A stretch of DNA of 64,000 bases from Roseibium sp. MMSF_3544 (GCF_030732845.1 NZ_JASHKA010000001.1:543041-607040); one strand, 5' to 3'. Counted from the first letter of the stretch, positions 18,027-27,673 are shown. The notes: generated by a model from the letters alone, not told the origin. A program made the numbers and translations.

Positions 18027-18342
18027 TCTCTGCGGCCTTTCGCCTTTGCGCCGTGCCACGGCGATAGGGATATGTTTCCAATTCCGCGCGCGAAAGGCCG
18101 AGATCCTCAAGCACGCTGTCTGGTTCAGATCTCACCAACCGGTCTCTTTCTTTGACAAATCGCCTGCGGTTTCGCCACTCGATCCAGAGCGTTCGAAGCA
18201 GGCTGAAGATAGATTTCTTGTGAGAAACAGGAACAGGTTTGTGCGCACTTACGAACGTGGGCTCAACCTCCGGCAGAACCAGAGCGGAGCTTTGTCGGCG
18301 TGACTTATTCTGCAATTGCGCGTGATTTGGATATTTTCTCAT
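17935..18342 (-). CDS. DUF1127 domain protein
   Basis: A 135-residue protein from the ATG at 18342, preceded by AGGG. The centre carries the DUF1127 signature: LWIEWRNRRRFVKERDRLVRSEPDSVLEDLGLSRAEL, the arginine-rich helix followed by the L-D/E-D-L/I-G-L-S/T-R motif. Small DUF1127 proteins in alphaproteobacteria affect RNA turnover and stress or phosphate responses (known for short homologues). This one is longer, with a basic N-terminal extension and an arginine-rich tail (RQRQPAYGRTCRPERRRE). The tail is encoded antisense to the end of the GT17 gene. Confidence 0.75.
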   Translation of the reverse strand: MRKYPNHAQLQNKSRRQSSALVLPEVEPTFVSAHKPVPVSHKKSIFSLLRTLWIEWRNRRRFVKERDRLVRSEPDSVLEDLGLSRAELETYPYRRGTAQRRKAAEIIPLEEERQRQPAYGRTCRPERRREDRLTG

Positions 18343-18499
18343 GGTGCCAACCCTGAGCGTTGCCTGGGTCTGTCCGACAATGCCGCCAGATGGCTTCAAT
18401 GTCGAAGGAGAAATTTTCTCTCTATTGTGAGTAATGATCACAACCTCCTTCTGCGAGTTTGCGGTAGTTTCAACGTCCAGACCGACAGGAGAGACCAGC

Positions 18500-19375
18500 A
18501 TGAAATTGCCACCGCTCAACGCGCTTCCCGCTTTTGAGGCAACGGTGCGCCTCGGGTCCATGAGTGCAGCCGCAGAGGAGCTTGGACGGACGCATGGAGC
18601 GGTAAGCAAACAAATCGCGCATCTATCGGAAATGGCCGGCTTGCCATTGTTTGAAAAGGTTGGGTCAGGTGTTCGCCCGACCGAGGAAGGGGCTTTGCTT
18701 GCAAAGGCAGTGCAACCTGCCTTTCAGGAGCTTGAAAGTGCCTGGAGAAACCTCAAAGCGCGCTCGCAGAGCAACAGTCTTGATATCGGCGTCAGCGCGA
18801 CGTTTGCTATGCGCTGGCTGATGCCGCGTATGCCCCGGTTCTATCAGCGCAATCCGGAGGCGCAGGTGAACTTCAAGATGACCGGAAAATCGCGCATAAC
18901 GGACCCGGAAGCCGATCTGATCCTGACGTGGGACAGGCTGCGCTGGGACTTCGGCGACCGCGAAGACATCGAGCGTCTTGGAGATGTTGCCTTCGGGATT
19001 GTTCATGCGCCGGGCCTGAAAACGGAAATTCAAGGGGACAAAATCTCGGTTGAGCGCCGATGCGTTCAGGAACTCACCGGAGATGTCTGGGGAGAGTACG
19101 CGCGGCGTACCGGTATCCAGATAGAGTCGAAATCGAGCCGGGCCTATCCGCATACATTTCTTGTCATAGAGGCAACCCTTGCAGGGTTTGGCGCCGCGCT
19201 GGTCGAAAAACGGCTCGTTGAGGAGGAACTGGCGGATGGAAGGTTGGTTGCGCCGTTCGGATTTCACCGGATCGAGAATGGTTTCGGCGCCATCGTGACC
19301 GGCCGCCAGCCGCAACAATCGCTTACGCGTTCTTTTCTGGACTGGCTGATAGAGGAGGAAGAAGAGTTCAATTAG
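18500..19375 (+). CDS. LysR-family regulator (GcvA-like)
   Basis: A 291-residue regulator. The N-terminal winged helix reads LPPLNALPAFEATVRLGSMSAAAEELGRTHGAVSKQI, typical of the GcvA/AmpR branch, and the C-terminal half is the two-lobed periplasmic-binding-like effector domain. AGGAGA lies eight bases before the ATG at 18500, which decides the start over the upstream in-frame ATG at 18434. Its target is not evident; it is divergent from the DUF1127 gene. Confidence 0.9.
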   Translation: MKLPPLNALPAFEATVRLGSMSAAAEELGRTHGAVSKQIAHLSEMAGLPLFEKVGSGVRPTEEGALLAKAVQPAFQELESAWRNLKARSQSNSLDIGVSATFAMRWLMPRMPRFYQRNPEAQVNFKMTGKSRITDPEADLILTWDRLRWDFGDREDIERLGDVAFGIVHAPGLKTEIQGDKISVERRCVQELTGDVWGEYARRTGIQIESKSSRAYPHTFLVIEATLAGFGAALVEKRLVEEELADGRLVAPFGFHRIENGFGAIVTGRQPQQSLTRSFLDWLIEEEEEFN

Positions 19376-19434
19376 TCGATTTCAGACCAAATCGCGTCGC
19401 ATTTGTTTCTATTGCTTGCATCGATCTGATGATT

Positions 19435-19456
19435 GATATAAAGATATCTTTATATC
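19435..19456. promoter_or_regulatory. Perfect 22-bp palindrome, candidate SahR operator
   Basis: The half-site GATATAAAGAT is followed directly by its exact reverse complement. It ends 34 bp before the ATG of the ArsR-methyltransferase gene heading the metF-metH run. From memory, the SahR regulators of proteobacteria (ArsR family, controlling the S-adenosylmethionine cycle) use palindromes built on an AAAGATATCTTT core, which this site contains. Confidence 0.85.
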
Positions 19457-19490
19457 GACATTGATGCCTAGGAAGCATACGGCTGAGTGC

Positions 19491-20501
19491 ATGACTGAAG
19501 AAACGACCCTTTCCGTGGAAGACACGCTGACCGCCCTCAGGGCAGTCGGCGAAACAACGCGACTTCGGCTGATCGCGTTGCTGGCGGAAAGCGAACTGAC
19601 CGTAAAGGATGCCACCGCAATTCTTGGTCAAAGCCAGCCGAGGATTTCCCGCCACCTTAAACTGCTTGCCGAAGCCGATCTGATCCGGCGGTTTCCGGAA
19701 GGGTCCTGGGTCTACTACCGACTTGCCGATGGCCCGGAAGGCGAGCTTGTGCGTGGTCTTGTCGAACGCATTTCGAAGGACGATCCGGTCCTGTCTGCCG
19801 ATCAGGAACGCTTTCGGGCAATCCGCAAGGCGAAAGCGGAAGAAGCTGCTGCCTACTTTGCTGCGCGCGCGCTTACCTGGGATCGCGAGCGTTCGCTTCA
19901 TGTATCTGAAGAAGACGTGGAAGCGGCCATGCGCGCGGCGCTTGGCGACACACCGTTTCAGTCCTTCCTTGATCTTGGCACCGGAACCGGCCGCCTGCTT
20001 GAGGTTTTTGCAGACCAGTATACCTCCGCGCTCGGGGTAGATGCCTCTCACGACATGCTGGCAGTGGCCCGGGCAAATCTTGCCAAGGCTGGCCTTGGCA
20101 ATGCGCAGGTTCGCCACGGCGATGTCTATGCACTGAATGTGCCGCCGCGTTCCTTCGATGTTGTCGCGATCCACCAGGTTTTGCACTTTCTGGACGAGCC
20201 ATCCCGCGCGCTGAGCGAAGCGGCGCGCGCGCTGCGCCCGGGCGGCCGCCTGATGATCGTCGACTTTGCTCCGCACGAGCTGGAATTCCTGCGTGACAGC
20301 CATGCGCATCGCCGGCTCGGCTTCGCCCATGACCAGATGGAGCGGTGGCTGGAAGCGCTTGAACTCGATCTGGAACAGGTCACGGACCTCGTTCCCGGTG
20401 AAGACACCGACAACAACCTTACCGTAACGCTTTGGCTTGCCCGTGATCGGCGTGTCGTCACTGACTGGCCCGCGCGCGACACGTCCCGAGAGGTCGCCTG
20501 A
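19491..20501 (+). CDS. sahR: ArsR-type regulator with SAM-methyltransferase domain (SahR-like)
   Basis: A 336-residue protein from the ATG at 19491; an in-frame TTG-ATG pair at 19461-19466 is an alternative. Residues about 10-85 are an ArsR winged helix (LRAVGETTRLRLIALLAESELTVKDATAILGQSQPRISRHLKLL). Residues about 135-300 are a class I methyltransferase fold with the SAM motif FLDLGTGTGRLLEVF. The methyltransferase-like domain probably senses S-adenosylhomocysteine or SAM rather than acting as an enzyme (inference from the SahR family). The stop codon is one base from the metF start. Confidence 0.85.
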   Translation: MTEETTLSVEDTLTALRAVGETTRLRLIALLAESELTVKDATAILGQSQPRISRHLKLLAEADLIRRFPEGSWVYYRLADGPEGELVRGLVERISKDDPVLSADQERFRAIRKAKAEEAAAYFAARALTWDRERSLHVSEEDVEAAMRAALGDTPFQSFLDLGTGTGRLLEVFADQYTSALGVDASHDMLAVARANLAKAGLGNAQVRHGDVYALNVPPRSFDVVAIHQVLHFLDEPSRALSEAARALRPGGRLMIVDFAPHELEFLRDSHAHRRLGFAHDQMERWLEALELDLEQVTDLVPGEDTDNNLTVTLWLARDRRVVTDWPARDTSREVA

Positions 20502-20502
20502 T

Positions 20503-21414
20503 ATGACTGAATTCTCCTCCCGTTTATCCCACCAGGCTGCACCGTCGCCTATCACGGCGTCCTTTGAGTTCTTCCCGCCGAAATCGGACAAGATGGCGGA
20601 AACGCTATGGAGCACTGTTCAGCGTCTGGCGCCGCTCAATCCGTCCTTTGTCTCTGTGACCTATGGTGCAGGCGGATCGACACGCGAGCGGACGCATCGC
20701 ACGGTCGAGCGTATTCTGACGGAAACCGACCTCAGCCCGGCGGCCCACCTGACCTGTGTCGGTGCGTCGCGCGAAGAGGTCGATGCGATCGTCAAAGACT
20801 ACTGGGATCTTGGTGTCCGCAGCCTGGTCGCTTTGCGCGGAGATCCGCTTGAGGGGATCGGCAGCCGCTATGTGCCGCATGGAAACGGTTATGCCTATGC
20901 GTCCGATCTGGTTGAAGGGATCAAGAGAATTGCCAATTTCGACATTTCCGTTTCCGGCTATCCGGAAAAGCACCCGGAAAGCGGAAACTGGCAGAGCGAG
21001 ATCGACAATCTGAAGCGCAAGGTGGATGCGGGGGCCGACCGGATAATCACCCAGTACTTCTTCGACAACGACGTTTTCGACGAGTATCTGGACCGGATTG
21101 CTGCGGCCGGGATCAACATTCCGGTGGTGCCGGGGATCCTGCCGATCCACAATTTTGAACAGACCATGGTGTTCTCGGCCAAATGCGGCACATCGATCCC
21201 GCAATGGGTCGCGCGCCGGTTCGCCGGGCTCAAGAACGATCCGGAGACACGGAAGCTGGTCGGAGTTTCGATTGCGTGTGAGCAGGTCATGGATCTGGTC
21301 GACCGGGGTATCAGCGACTTTCACTTTTACACCATGAACCGGGCCGACCTGACCTTTGCGATCTGCCACATGCTCGGCATGGGACAGCACGAACCGGAAA
21401 ACCTGGCCGCCTGA
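20503..21414 (+). CDS. metF: Methylenetetrahydrofolate reductase
   Basis: A 303-residue flavin TIM-barrel enzyme reducing 5,10-methylene-THF to 5-methyl-THF for methionine synthesis. Visible signatures are SFEFFPPKSD at the N-terminus (catalytic Glu), VSVTYGAGGSTRERT, LVALRGDPLEG, DRIITQYFFDND and IPVVPGILPI. The ATG begins one base after the upstream stop, with GAGAGG as ribosome site inside that gene, so translation is likely coupled. Length matches the short bacterial MetF. Confidence 0.97.
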   Translation: MTEFSSRLSHQAAPSPITASFEFFPPKSDKMAETLWSTVQRLAPLNPSFVSVTYGAGGSTRERTHRTVERILTETDLSPAAHLTCVGASREEVDAIVKDYWDLGVRSLVALRGDPLEGIGSRYVPHGNGYAYASDLVEGIKRIANFDISVSGYPEKHPESGNWQSEIDNLKRKVDAGADRIITQYFFDNDVFDEYLDRIAAAGINIPVVPGILPIHNFEQTMVFSAKCGTSIPQWVARRFAGLKNDPETRKLVGVSIACEQVMDLVDRGISDFHFYTMNRADLTFAICHMLGMGQHEPENLAA

Positions 21415-21745
21415 AAGGGACAGCCGGGCATGTACCAGCACGATTGACTGGTCTCCAAACGGCAGATCTGAACCCGGATCTGAGACTGCACCGAGAATAT
21501 GCCTCGGATTTTCTGTCGTCACACTGGACGCAGTGCAGCGAAAATCCGGGACCGGGGAGGTCGGAGCATTGAAGTCAGAAAACGGAGGGGACCCCGACCC
21601 TCCGGTCCCGGCTCGCGTTTTGCCTGGCCGGGAAGATGAACGAGCGGCCGGGTCCCATCTCGGCCCGTGTGAACCGCATCTTGAGGCGCCGTCAACCGCG
21701 CGGCTCCTCGACAAACTGAACCAGAGCTTCTGGAAGGAATGACCC
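21415..21745. other. Spacer between metF and metH, no gene seen
   Basis: A 331-bp gap inside an otherwise tight operon. A reading frame here has proline-rich, low-complexity content and no ribosome site, and I do not accept it as a gene. I see no strong terminator or known riboswitch fold. A separate metH promoter could lie here. Confidence 0.5.
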
Positions 21746-24700
21746 GTGACCAAGTCCGATGCCTTTGAGCGCCTTCGCGACCTCGCCAAGACCCGTATTC
21801 TCGTGCTTGACGGTGCCATGGGGACTGAAATCCAGGACCTGAAACTGGATGAAGCGGGTTACAGGGGTGAGCGCTTTGCCGACTGGCCAAGCGACGTAAA
21901 GGGCAACAACGACCTCTTGAGCCTGACCCAGCCGGACGCCATTCGAAAAATTCATGTCGACTATCTGGAAGCCGGTGCAGACATTCTGGAAACCAATACC
22001 TTTTCCTCCACCACAATTGCCCAGGCCGACTACGGCATGGAGGACCTGGCTTACGAACTCAATTTCGAGAGCGCGAAACTGGCGCGCGAAGCTTGCGACC
22101 TCGTCATGGAGAAAGACCCTTCGCGTCCGCGGTTTGTCGCTGGCGCCCTCGGGCCGACCAACCGGACGGCGTCCATTTCGCCGGACGTCAACAATCCGGG
22201 CTATCGAGCCGTTTCGTTCGACGATCTCAGGATCGCTTATGCCGAGGCAGTGCGCGGCCTGATCGCCGGAGGGGCAGATCTTCTCCTGGTCGAGACCATT
22301 TTCGACACGCTCAACGCGAAAGCAGCGTTGTTTGCGATCGACGAAGTCTTTGAAGAAACCGGCACCATCCTGCCTGTGATGATCTCCGGTACGATCACCG
22401 ATCTCTCCGGACGCACGTTGTCAGGACAGACGCCCGAAGCTTTCTGGAATTCGGTTCGTCATGCCAATCCGCTGACCGTCGGTCTCAACTGCGCTCTGGG
22501 TGCAAAGGAAATGCGTTCGCATATCGACGAACTCGGGCGGGTCGCTGACACGCTGGTTTGTGCCTATCCCAATGCCGGTCTGCCGAATGAATTCGGCGAG
22601 TATGACGAGAGCCCGGAGCACATGGCGAGCTTGTTGGAAGAGTTCGCGTCTGCAGGGCTGGTCAATGTTGTTGGCGGCTGTTGCGGCTCGACCCCGGCAC
22701 ATATTCGGGCAATCGCCGATGCGGTTGCCGACAAGGCACCACGTCAGATCCCGGAGATCGAGCGGCATATGCGGTTGTCTGGGCTTGAGCCCTTCGTGCT
22801 GACCAAGGAGACCAACTTTGTCAATATCGGCGAGCGGACGAATGTCACCGGCTCGGCGAGATTCCGCAAATTGATCAAGGAAGGTGACTATGCGACGGCG
22901 CTCGATGTCGCCCGGCAGCAGGTGGAAAACGGCGCCCAGATCATCGATGTGAACATGGACGAGGGCCTGCTGGATTCAGAGGACGCGATGGTGACGTTCC
23001 TCAATCTGGTTGCCGCGGAACCGGACATAGCGCGCGTTCCGGTGATGATTGACAGTTCCAAGTGGACGGTTATCGAAGCCGGTCTCAAGTGCATCCAGGG
23101 CAAGGGCGTCGTCAACTCCATCTCGCTCAAGGAGGGGGAAGAAGCCTTTGTCGAGCAAGCGAAACTGATCCGCCGTTACGGCGCAGCGGTCGTGGTTATG
23201 GCCTTTGACGAAAAGGGCCAGGCCGATACGCTCGCGCGCAAAACGGAAATCAGTGCACGGTCCTATAAGGTGCTTACCGAAAAGGTCGGTTTCGCGCCGG
23301 AAGACATCATCTTCGACCCGAATATCTTTGCGGTGGCCACCGGCATTGAAGAGCACAACAATTACGGTGTTGATTTCATCGAGGCGACCGGCTGGATCCG
23401 CGAAAACCTGCCTCATGCGCACGTCTCAGGTGGCGTTTCCAACCTGAGCTTTTCCTTCCGCGGCAACGAAGCCGTGCGCGAAGCGATGCATTCGGTTTTC
23501 CTCTATCACGCCATCCAGCGCGGCATGGACATGGCCATCGTCAACGCCGGCCAGCTTGCTGTCTACAACGACCTCGATGGCGAATTGCGTGAACTGTGCG
23601 AAGACGTGGTTCTGAACCGCCGGGACGACGCCACTGACCGGATGCTGGATGCTGCCGAACGCTGGAAAGGCGAGGGGGGCAAGAAGAAGGAAGCCGATCT
23701 CACCTGGCGCACCTGGGGTGTTGCCAAGCGTTTGGAGCATGCACTTGTCCACGGCATTGACGATTTCGTCGTCGAGGATACCGAGGAAGCCCGGCAGGCC
23801 TTCGATCGTCCGCTCCATGTGATCGAAGGACCCCTGATGGACGGCATGAATGTCGTCGGTGACCTGTTCGGTTCCGGACAGATGTTCCTGCCGCAGGTGG
23901 TGAAATCCGCGCGCGTCATGAAAAAGGCGGTAGCCTATTTGATGCCCTTCATGGAGAAGGAAAAGGAAGAACTCGGACTTACCGGGCATTCCTCGGCCGG
24001 CAAGATCGTGATGGCGACAGTCAAGGGCGACGTCCATGATATCGGCAAGAACATTGTCGGCGTTGTGCTCCAGTGCAACAACTTCGAGGTGATCGATCTC
24101 GGCGTGATGGTGCCCGCGGCCAAGATCCTGGAAACCGCCAGAGAGGAAAAGGCCGACATGATCGGGCTCAGCGGCCTGATCACGCCATCGCTCGACGAAA
24201 TGTGCCACGTTGCGGCAGAGCTGGAACGCGAAAATCTCGACCTGCCGCTTCTGATCGGTGGTGCCACCACGTCCAAGATCCACACGGCGGTCAAGATCCA
24301 TCCGAATTACGAACGCGGTCAGGCAATCTATGTCACGGATGCGGGCCGGGCGGTTGGTGTTGCCACCAAGCTGATGAGCGAAGGCGCCCGCGAGCCCTAC
24401 TTCGCGGACATTCGTACCGAATATGCCGACATTGCCGAAAAGCATGCGGCGAGCCGTGGGACACAGCAGCGCACATCAATTGAAGTCGCACGCCAAAACG
24501 CCTTCAAATGCGACTTTGACGGCAAGCCGCCGTTAGCCCCGAAAAAACCGGGCAGAACCGTCTTTGAGGATTTCCCGCTGGAAGAGCTGGTGCCGGTCAT
24601 CGACTGGACGCCGTTCTTTGCGACCTGGGAGATCAAGGGACGATATCCGGCCGTACTCACCGACAATCGCTACGGTCCGGCTGCCAAAGCACTCTATGAC

Positions 24701-25474
24701 GATGCCCGGCGGATGCTTGACGAGATTGTCGAGAAGAAACTGCTTACCGCGCGCGGTGTTGCCAGCATCTGGCCGGCGAATGCGGTCGGAGACGACATCC
24801 GTCTCTTCACAGATGAAAGCCGCAGTGAAGAACTCGCGACTTTCCATACGCTTCGCCAGCAGATGTCGCGGACAGCCGGAGGCCGTGCAAATATCGCCCT
24901 CAGCGATTTCGTTGCGCCGCTGGATACCGGTATCAATGACTGGGTTGGCGGGTTTGCGGTGACGTCCGGGCATGGTGAAGACGACCTTGCCGCCCGCTAT
25001 GCGGCAGAAGGGGACGACTACAACAAGATCCTTTCCCAGGCGCTTGCGGACCGGCTTGCCGAAGCCTTCGCCGAGAAACTGCATGAGATTGTGCGGAAAG
25101 ATCTTTGGGGTTATGCGGCTGACGAAACTCTTCCGGCTGAAGATATTATCGCGGAAAAATACCAGGGCATCCGTCCGGCACCGGGGTATCCGGCCCAGCC
25201 CGACCACACGGAAAAGGACACGCTGTTTGATTTGCTCGATGCGGAGCGGCTTACGGGCATCCAGTTGACGGAGAGCCGGGCAATGCTGCCTGGATCATCG
25301 GTTTCCGGTCTCTATTTCGCCCACACTGACAGCCACTATTTCGGAGTTGGCAAAATCGAGAAGGATCAGGTTGCAGATTATGCTGTGCGTAAAGGCTGGG
25401 ATCTTAGCTATGCCGAGCGCTGGCTGGCACCGATTCTGAATTACGATCCTGCCCGAATGGAAGCGGCGGAGTAG
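21746..25474 (+). CDS. metH: Cobalamin-dependent methionine synthase
   Basis: A 1242-residue enzyme, close to E. coli MetH (1227). It transfers the methyl group of 5-methyl-THF to homocysteine through methylcobalamin. Domains in order: homocysteine domain with zinc ligands C249, C312 and C313 ([14 protein letters not shown]); pterin-binding domain from about residue 350 ([11 protein letters not shown]); cobalamin cap and Rossmann domain with [12 protein letters not shown]764 being the lower cobalt ligand; and a C-terminal reactivation domain (about 920-1240) with [12 protein letters not shown]. The start is GTG with GGAAGG upstream. All functional modules are intact. It is the third gene of the SahR operon. 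Confidence 0.98.
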   Translation: MTKSDAFERLRDLAKTRILVLDGAMGTEIQDLKLDEAGYRGERFADWPSDVKGNNDLLSLTQPDAIRKIHVDYLEAGADILETNTFSSTTIAQADYGMEDLAYELNFESAKLAREACDLVMEKDPSRPRFVAGALGPTNRTASISPDVNNPGYRAVSFDDLRIAYAEAVRGLIAGGADLLLVETIFDTLNAKAALFAIDEVFEETGTILPVMISGTITDLSGRTLSGQTPEAFWNSVRHANPLTVGLNCALGAKEMRSHIDELGRVADTLVCAYPNAGLPNEFGEYDESPEHMASLLEEFASAGLVNVVGGCCGSTPAHIRAIADAVADKAPRQIPEIERHMRLSGLEPFVLTKETNFVNIGERTNVTGSARFRKLIKEGDYATALDVARQQVENGAQIIDVNMDEGLLDSEDAMVTFLNLVAAEPDIARVPVMIDSSKWTVIEAGLKCIQGKGVVNSISLKEGEEAFVEQAKLIRRYGAAVVVMAFDEKGQADTLARKTEISARSYKVLTEKVGFAPEDIIFDPNIFAVATGIEEHNNYGVDFIEATGWIRENLPHAHVSGGVSNLSFSFRGNEAVREAMHSVFLYHAIQRGMDMAIVNAGQLAVYNDLDGELRELCEDVVLNRRDDATDRMLDAAERWKGEGGKKKEADLTWRTWGVAKRLEHALVHGIDDFVVEDTEEARQAFDRPLHVIEGPLMDGMNVVGDLFGSGQMFLPQVVKSARVMKKAVAYLMPFMEKEKEELGLTGHSSAGKIVMATVKGDVHDIGKNIVGVVLQCNNFEVIDLGVMVPAAKILETAREEKADMIGLSGLITPSLDEMCHVAAELERENLDLPLLIGGATTSKIHTAVKIHPNYERGQAIYVTDAGRAVGVATKLMSEGAREPYFADIRTEYADIAEKHAASRGTQQRTSIEVARQNAFKCDFDGKPPLAPKKPGRTVFEDFPLEELVPVIDWTPFFATWEIKGRYPAVLTDNRYGPAAKALYDDARRMLDEIVEKKLLTARGVASIWPANAVGDDIRLFTDESRSEELATFHTLRQQMSRTAGGRANIALSDFVAPLDTGINDWVGGFAVTSGHGEDDLAARYAAEGDDYNKILSQALADRLAEAFAEKLHEIVRKDLWGYAADETLPAEDIIAEKYQGIRPAPGYPAQPDHTEKDTLFDLLDAERLTGIQLTESRAMLPGSSVSGLYFAHTDSHYFGVGKIEKDQVADYAVRKGWDLSYAERWLAPILNYDPARMEAAE

Positions 25475-25508
25475 CTGCATATTGTAAATTATACCAGTTT
25501 TTTCGAGG

Positions 25509-25545
25509 CCTCCGGTGGATAACTTCCGCCGGAGGTCTCATTTTT
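25509..25545 (+). terminator. Terminator after metH
   Basis: Ten-base-pair stem CCTCCGGTGG/CCGCCGGAGG with one wobble pair and a seven-base loop, followed by TCTCATTTTT, 34 bp past the metH stop codon. Confidence 0.88.
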
Positions 25546-25592
25546 ATGGGTAAATTTAGCGATCCGGCACTTTTAATGGAAATTTTTTCAAA

Positions 25593-25638
25593 AATGCACC
25601 GAGTGCGCCCTTGTAAAGTGCACAGAGTGCGCTAATAT
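25593..25638 (+). promoter_or_regulatory. Promoter with two direct operator repeats
   Basis: A -35-like TTGTAA (25611-25616) and -10-like TAATAT (25633-25638) are 16 bp apart. Two 16-bp direct repeats, AATGCACCGAGTGCGC at 25593 and AGTGCACAGAGTGCGC at 25617, differ at two positions and start 24 bp apart. Each contains the dyad GCAC-N3-GTGC. The second repeat exactly fills the promoter spacer, the ideal place for a repressor. The binding protein is unknown. Confidence 0.6.
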
Positions 25639-25688
25639 ATATCTCATCATGTGGCGCGTGCTTCGGCCGGTGCCCAAAGGAGAGAAAA

Positions 25689-25832
25689 ATGAACGTGCAC
25701 GTAGCCAGGATACTCCTGGTCCAGCACCGTCAGGACTACAACCGGAACCGGCTGGCTTGGCTTCCGGCTCGTTTGTACCGGTCCTGGCGGGAAGCAATCC
25801 CGAAATTTCAGGAATCGGTACGCGGTTCCTGA
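25689..25832 (+). CDS. Candidate 47-residue small protein
   Basis: An ATG five bases after AAAGGAGAG, the strongest ribosome site in this area, opens a 47-codon frame beginning MNVHVARILLVQHRQDYNRN and rich in Arg and aromatic residues (LAWLPARLYRSWREAIPKF). The product would be basic and possibly amphipathic. It lies in a self-contained unit with a promoter, operators and a terminator. The stop codon falls inside a hairpin (25804-25836), which suggests an RNA role as well. I do not recognise the protein; the transcript could also be a small RNA with a leader peptide. Confidence 0.5.
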   Translation: MNVHVARILLVQHRQDYNRNRLAWLPARLYRSWREAIPKFQESVRGS

Positions 25833-25836
25833 AATT
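25804..25836 (+). repeat. Perfect 11-bp inverted repeat in small transcript
   Basis: AATTTCAGGAA at 25804-25814 and TTCCTGAAATT at 25826-25836 flank an 11-base loop. There is no T-run, so it is not a terminator. It overlaps the stop codon of the 47-codon frame. Confidence 0.75.
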
Positions 25837-25912
25837 GGGCCAACCCCGATCAGGCCCCAAAAACACGACAACAAGATTGGACGCCGAGTGCCCCTGGCGT
25901 CTGTTAACCTCT

Positions 25913-25940
25913 AAAAAACCCGGCGAATGCCGGGTTTTTT
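25913..25940 (+). terminator. Strong bidirectional terminator
   Basis: AAAAAACCCGGC-GAAT-GCCGGGTTTTTT: a 12-bp perfect inverted repeat with a tetraloop and T-run on either strand. It closes the small transcription unit that begins near 25640. The following 280 bp up to the LysE gene hold nothing I recognise. Confidence 0.95.
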
Positions 25941-26218
25941 GTATTTCAGAGCTCTTTTGACCAATGCGGAGCCAAGTGCTGGAAGCAATTCAGCTCGAAA
26001 ACGGGGTCCGGCGCGATGCAATGTGGGGTCTTGAGCGAGCTCCGCAACACCGGAGATGACTTGACTGGTCCAATTATGACCCGGGTGTCAGGCGTGCCTG
26101 ACTGATGGAGTTTTCAATGTGATGAACCAAGTTACCGCTCCGATCGCGTTTCGCTGGCGAATCCGAAATCCGGGTCAATTGGCTCCGTGCCATTCAGCTA
26201 GGGGTTCGGGTAGCCGTC

Positions 26219-26860
26219 TTAAGAACGGCTAAACAGCAGTCTTGCGCCAGCAAATGCAAAGAAGCATCCGAGCAGGGTTTGAATGCTGCGTCTTGCCTTT
26301 GCATAAAGTCGGACCATCGCCGGGCTTGAGAAGACCAGAGCGTAAAGGGCATGAATCAACAACGACAGCGCGAATGTGCCCAGTACGATGACGACCCCAA
26401 CCCAAATCGGGGCGCCTTTTTGCATTCCGAGCGAAATTATCGCAATCCATGCTAGCGCTGCTTTCGGATTGGTCATCTGGATCACGTAACCGCGTACCGC
26501 ATATCCGACCCGGGTGCCATGTCCGCCATCCAATTCCGAGACCTCAACATCACGATCAGACCGTGCTGCTTTGAACGACTTGTAGGCAAGCCAAAGCAAA
26601 TAGACGCCGCCCGCAATCTTTATGTAAGTGAGAGCGACGGCATAACTTGCAAGAAGTGCCGACAAACCGAGAACGGTGAGGGTCGCCCAGGTCAGCGAAC
26701 CGGCAGCTACGCCAAGTGAAAGCGCCAGTCCCGCCAGGCGGCCCGCGCTCATGGAAGTACCCATGACGGCAAGAACATTCGGTCCGGGGCTGATGATGGC
26801 GAGGAGAAAGGCCGAATAGGCCAGAAGAATTCCGGGCAGAAATACTGAAATTTGTTCCAT
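26219..26860 (-). CDS. LysE-family amino acid exporter
   Basis: A 213-residue inner-membrane protein with six helices. SPGPNVLAVMGTSMSAGRLAGLALSLGVAAG in helix 1-2 is the LysE/RhtB signature, and GYVIQMTNPKAALAW is the conserved mid-protein motif (NPK). Such proteins export amino acids or homoserine lactones; the substrate is not predictable. It is downstream of, and on the same strand as, the ArsR-type regulator gene, 114 bp away. Confidence 0.93.
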   Translation of the reverse strand: MEQISVFLPGILLAYSAFLLAIISPGPNVLAVMGTSMSAGRLAGLALSLGVAAGSLTWATLTVLGLSALLASYAVALTYIKIAGGVYLLWLAYKSFKAARSDRDVEVSELDGGHGTRVGYAVRGYVIQMTNPKAALAWIAIISLGMQKGAPIWVGVVIVLGTFALSLLIHALYALVFSSPAMVRLYAKARRSIQTLLGCFFAFAGARLLFSRS

Positions 26861-26974
26861 TGCGGTCTCCTACTCTGCGGTGGACCGTCAACATAAGGTG
26901 ATCAGCAACATAGGTGCTTCGACGGCGATCGAACTATGACCGTACCGGACTTTCCTTCAGACAATGCCCCGGAT

Positions 26975-27673
26975 TCAGCGGTGTTCTTCAATCGGAAAGA
27001 GACGTCGTAATTCCGTTTCGCCATTTGGAGAAACAAAGACCGTCCTCCCTGTCTTGGCGCGACGTAGCCAGCCTTGCTGCTGAAATCGAACGAGTAAAGC
27101 TGCGCCAAGTGATCCGGCGAGATGGTTTCGCCTTTCGCTCCAATCAAGGCAGGCCCGGCAGAGCGGGCGCCGGGCTGATTTCAAACTGGCAAGATCTATT
27201 CCGAGGCCCGAAATAAAGCGCTCCCCGTCTTCCGTGAGGCCAAGTGCGCCTTTGTCTTGAGTTACTTTCAGAAAGCTTCGCGATTGCAGGCTGTCGAAAA
27301 TTCTCACGGCCATATCTCCGGCGAGATGGTCGTAGCACACCCGTGCCACGCGCATGGCTGGATCTCTCGGACCCGTTTGGACCCGCGTATGCCCTTTGCG
27401 CGCTGCAAGTCCCATCACGGCCTCAAGAACGGCTGCGACTTCGGGCCCCGAAAGCACAAAATACCTGTGCCTGCCTTGCTTGGTTTGCGTCAACAAACCG
27501 CCATCAACGAGCTTTTTGAGATGTGAACTCGCGGTTTGTCCCGTGATGCCGGCCTCCGTTGCCAGTTCAGTTGCCGTCAGTGCCTTTCCGCCTAACAGAA
27601 CACCCAGAATGTTGGCGCGGGCCGGGTCTCCGATCAGCGCACCGATCCGGGCAATGTCTGGTCCTTCCTTCAT
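26975..27673 (-). CDS. ArsR-like winged-helix regulator
   Basis: A 232-residue protein starting at 27673, with GGAGAT six bases before the ATG. Residues 5-80 form an ArsR-like winged helix ([54 protein letters not shown]). The longer C-terminal half holds cysteines in [19 protein letters not shown], typical of a subgroup of ArsR-like regulators of transporter genes. It is divergent from the NIPSNAP gene and upstream of the LysE exporter, so either could be its target. Confidence 0.88.
   Translation of the reverse strand: MKEGPDIARIGALIGDPARANILGVLLGGKALTATELATEAGITGQTASSHLKKLVDGGLLTQTKQGRHRYFVLSGPEVAAVLEAVMGLAARKGHTRVQTGPRDPAMRVARVCYDHLAGDMAVRIFDSLQSRSFLKVTQDKGALGLTEDGERFISGLGIDLASLKSARRPLCRACLDWSERRNHLAGSLGAALLVRFQQQGWLRRAKTGRTVFVSPNGETELRRLFPIEEHR

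Noticed and set aside
19368..20615. Minus-strand 415-residue frame
   Set aside because: It is antisense to the sahR gene and the start of metF, both of which are strongly supported.
21356..21742. Plus-strand 128-residue frame between metF and metH
   Set aside because: It overlaps the metF end, lacks a ribosome site and is low-complexity.
20605..21819. Minus-strand 404-residue frame
   Set aside because: It runs opposite to metF and the start of metH, with compositional bias only.
23426..24445. Minus-strand 339-residue frame rich in His and Asp
   Set aside because: It is a shadow of metH; the coding strand has clear family motifs.
25588..25866. Minus-strand 92-residue frame ending in a repeated ALHSVHF-like motif
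   Set aside because: The repeat is the operator direct repeat read backwards; there is no start signal.
25649..25960. Plus-strand 103-residue frame across the small transcription unit
   Set aside because: No ribosome site precedes it, and it runs through the terminator. The 47-codon frame in another phase has a strong site.
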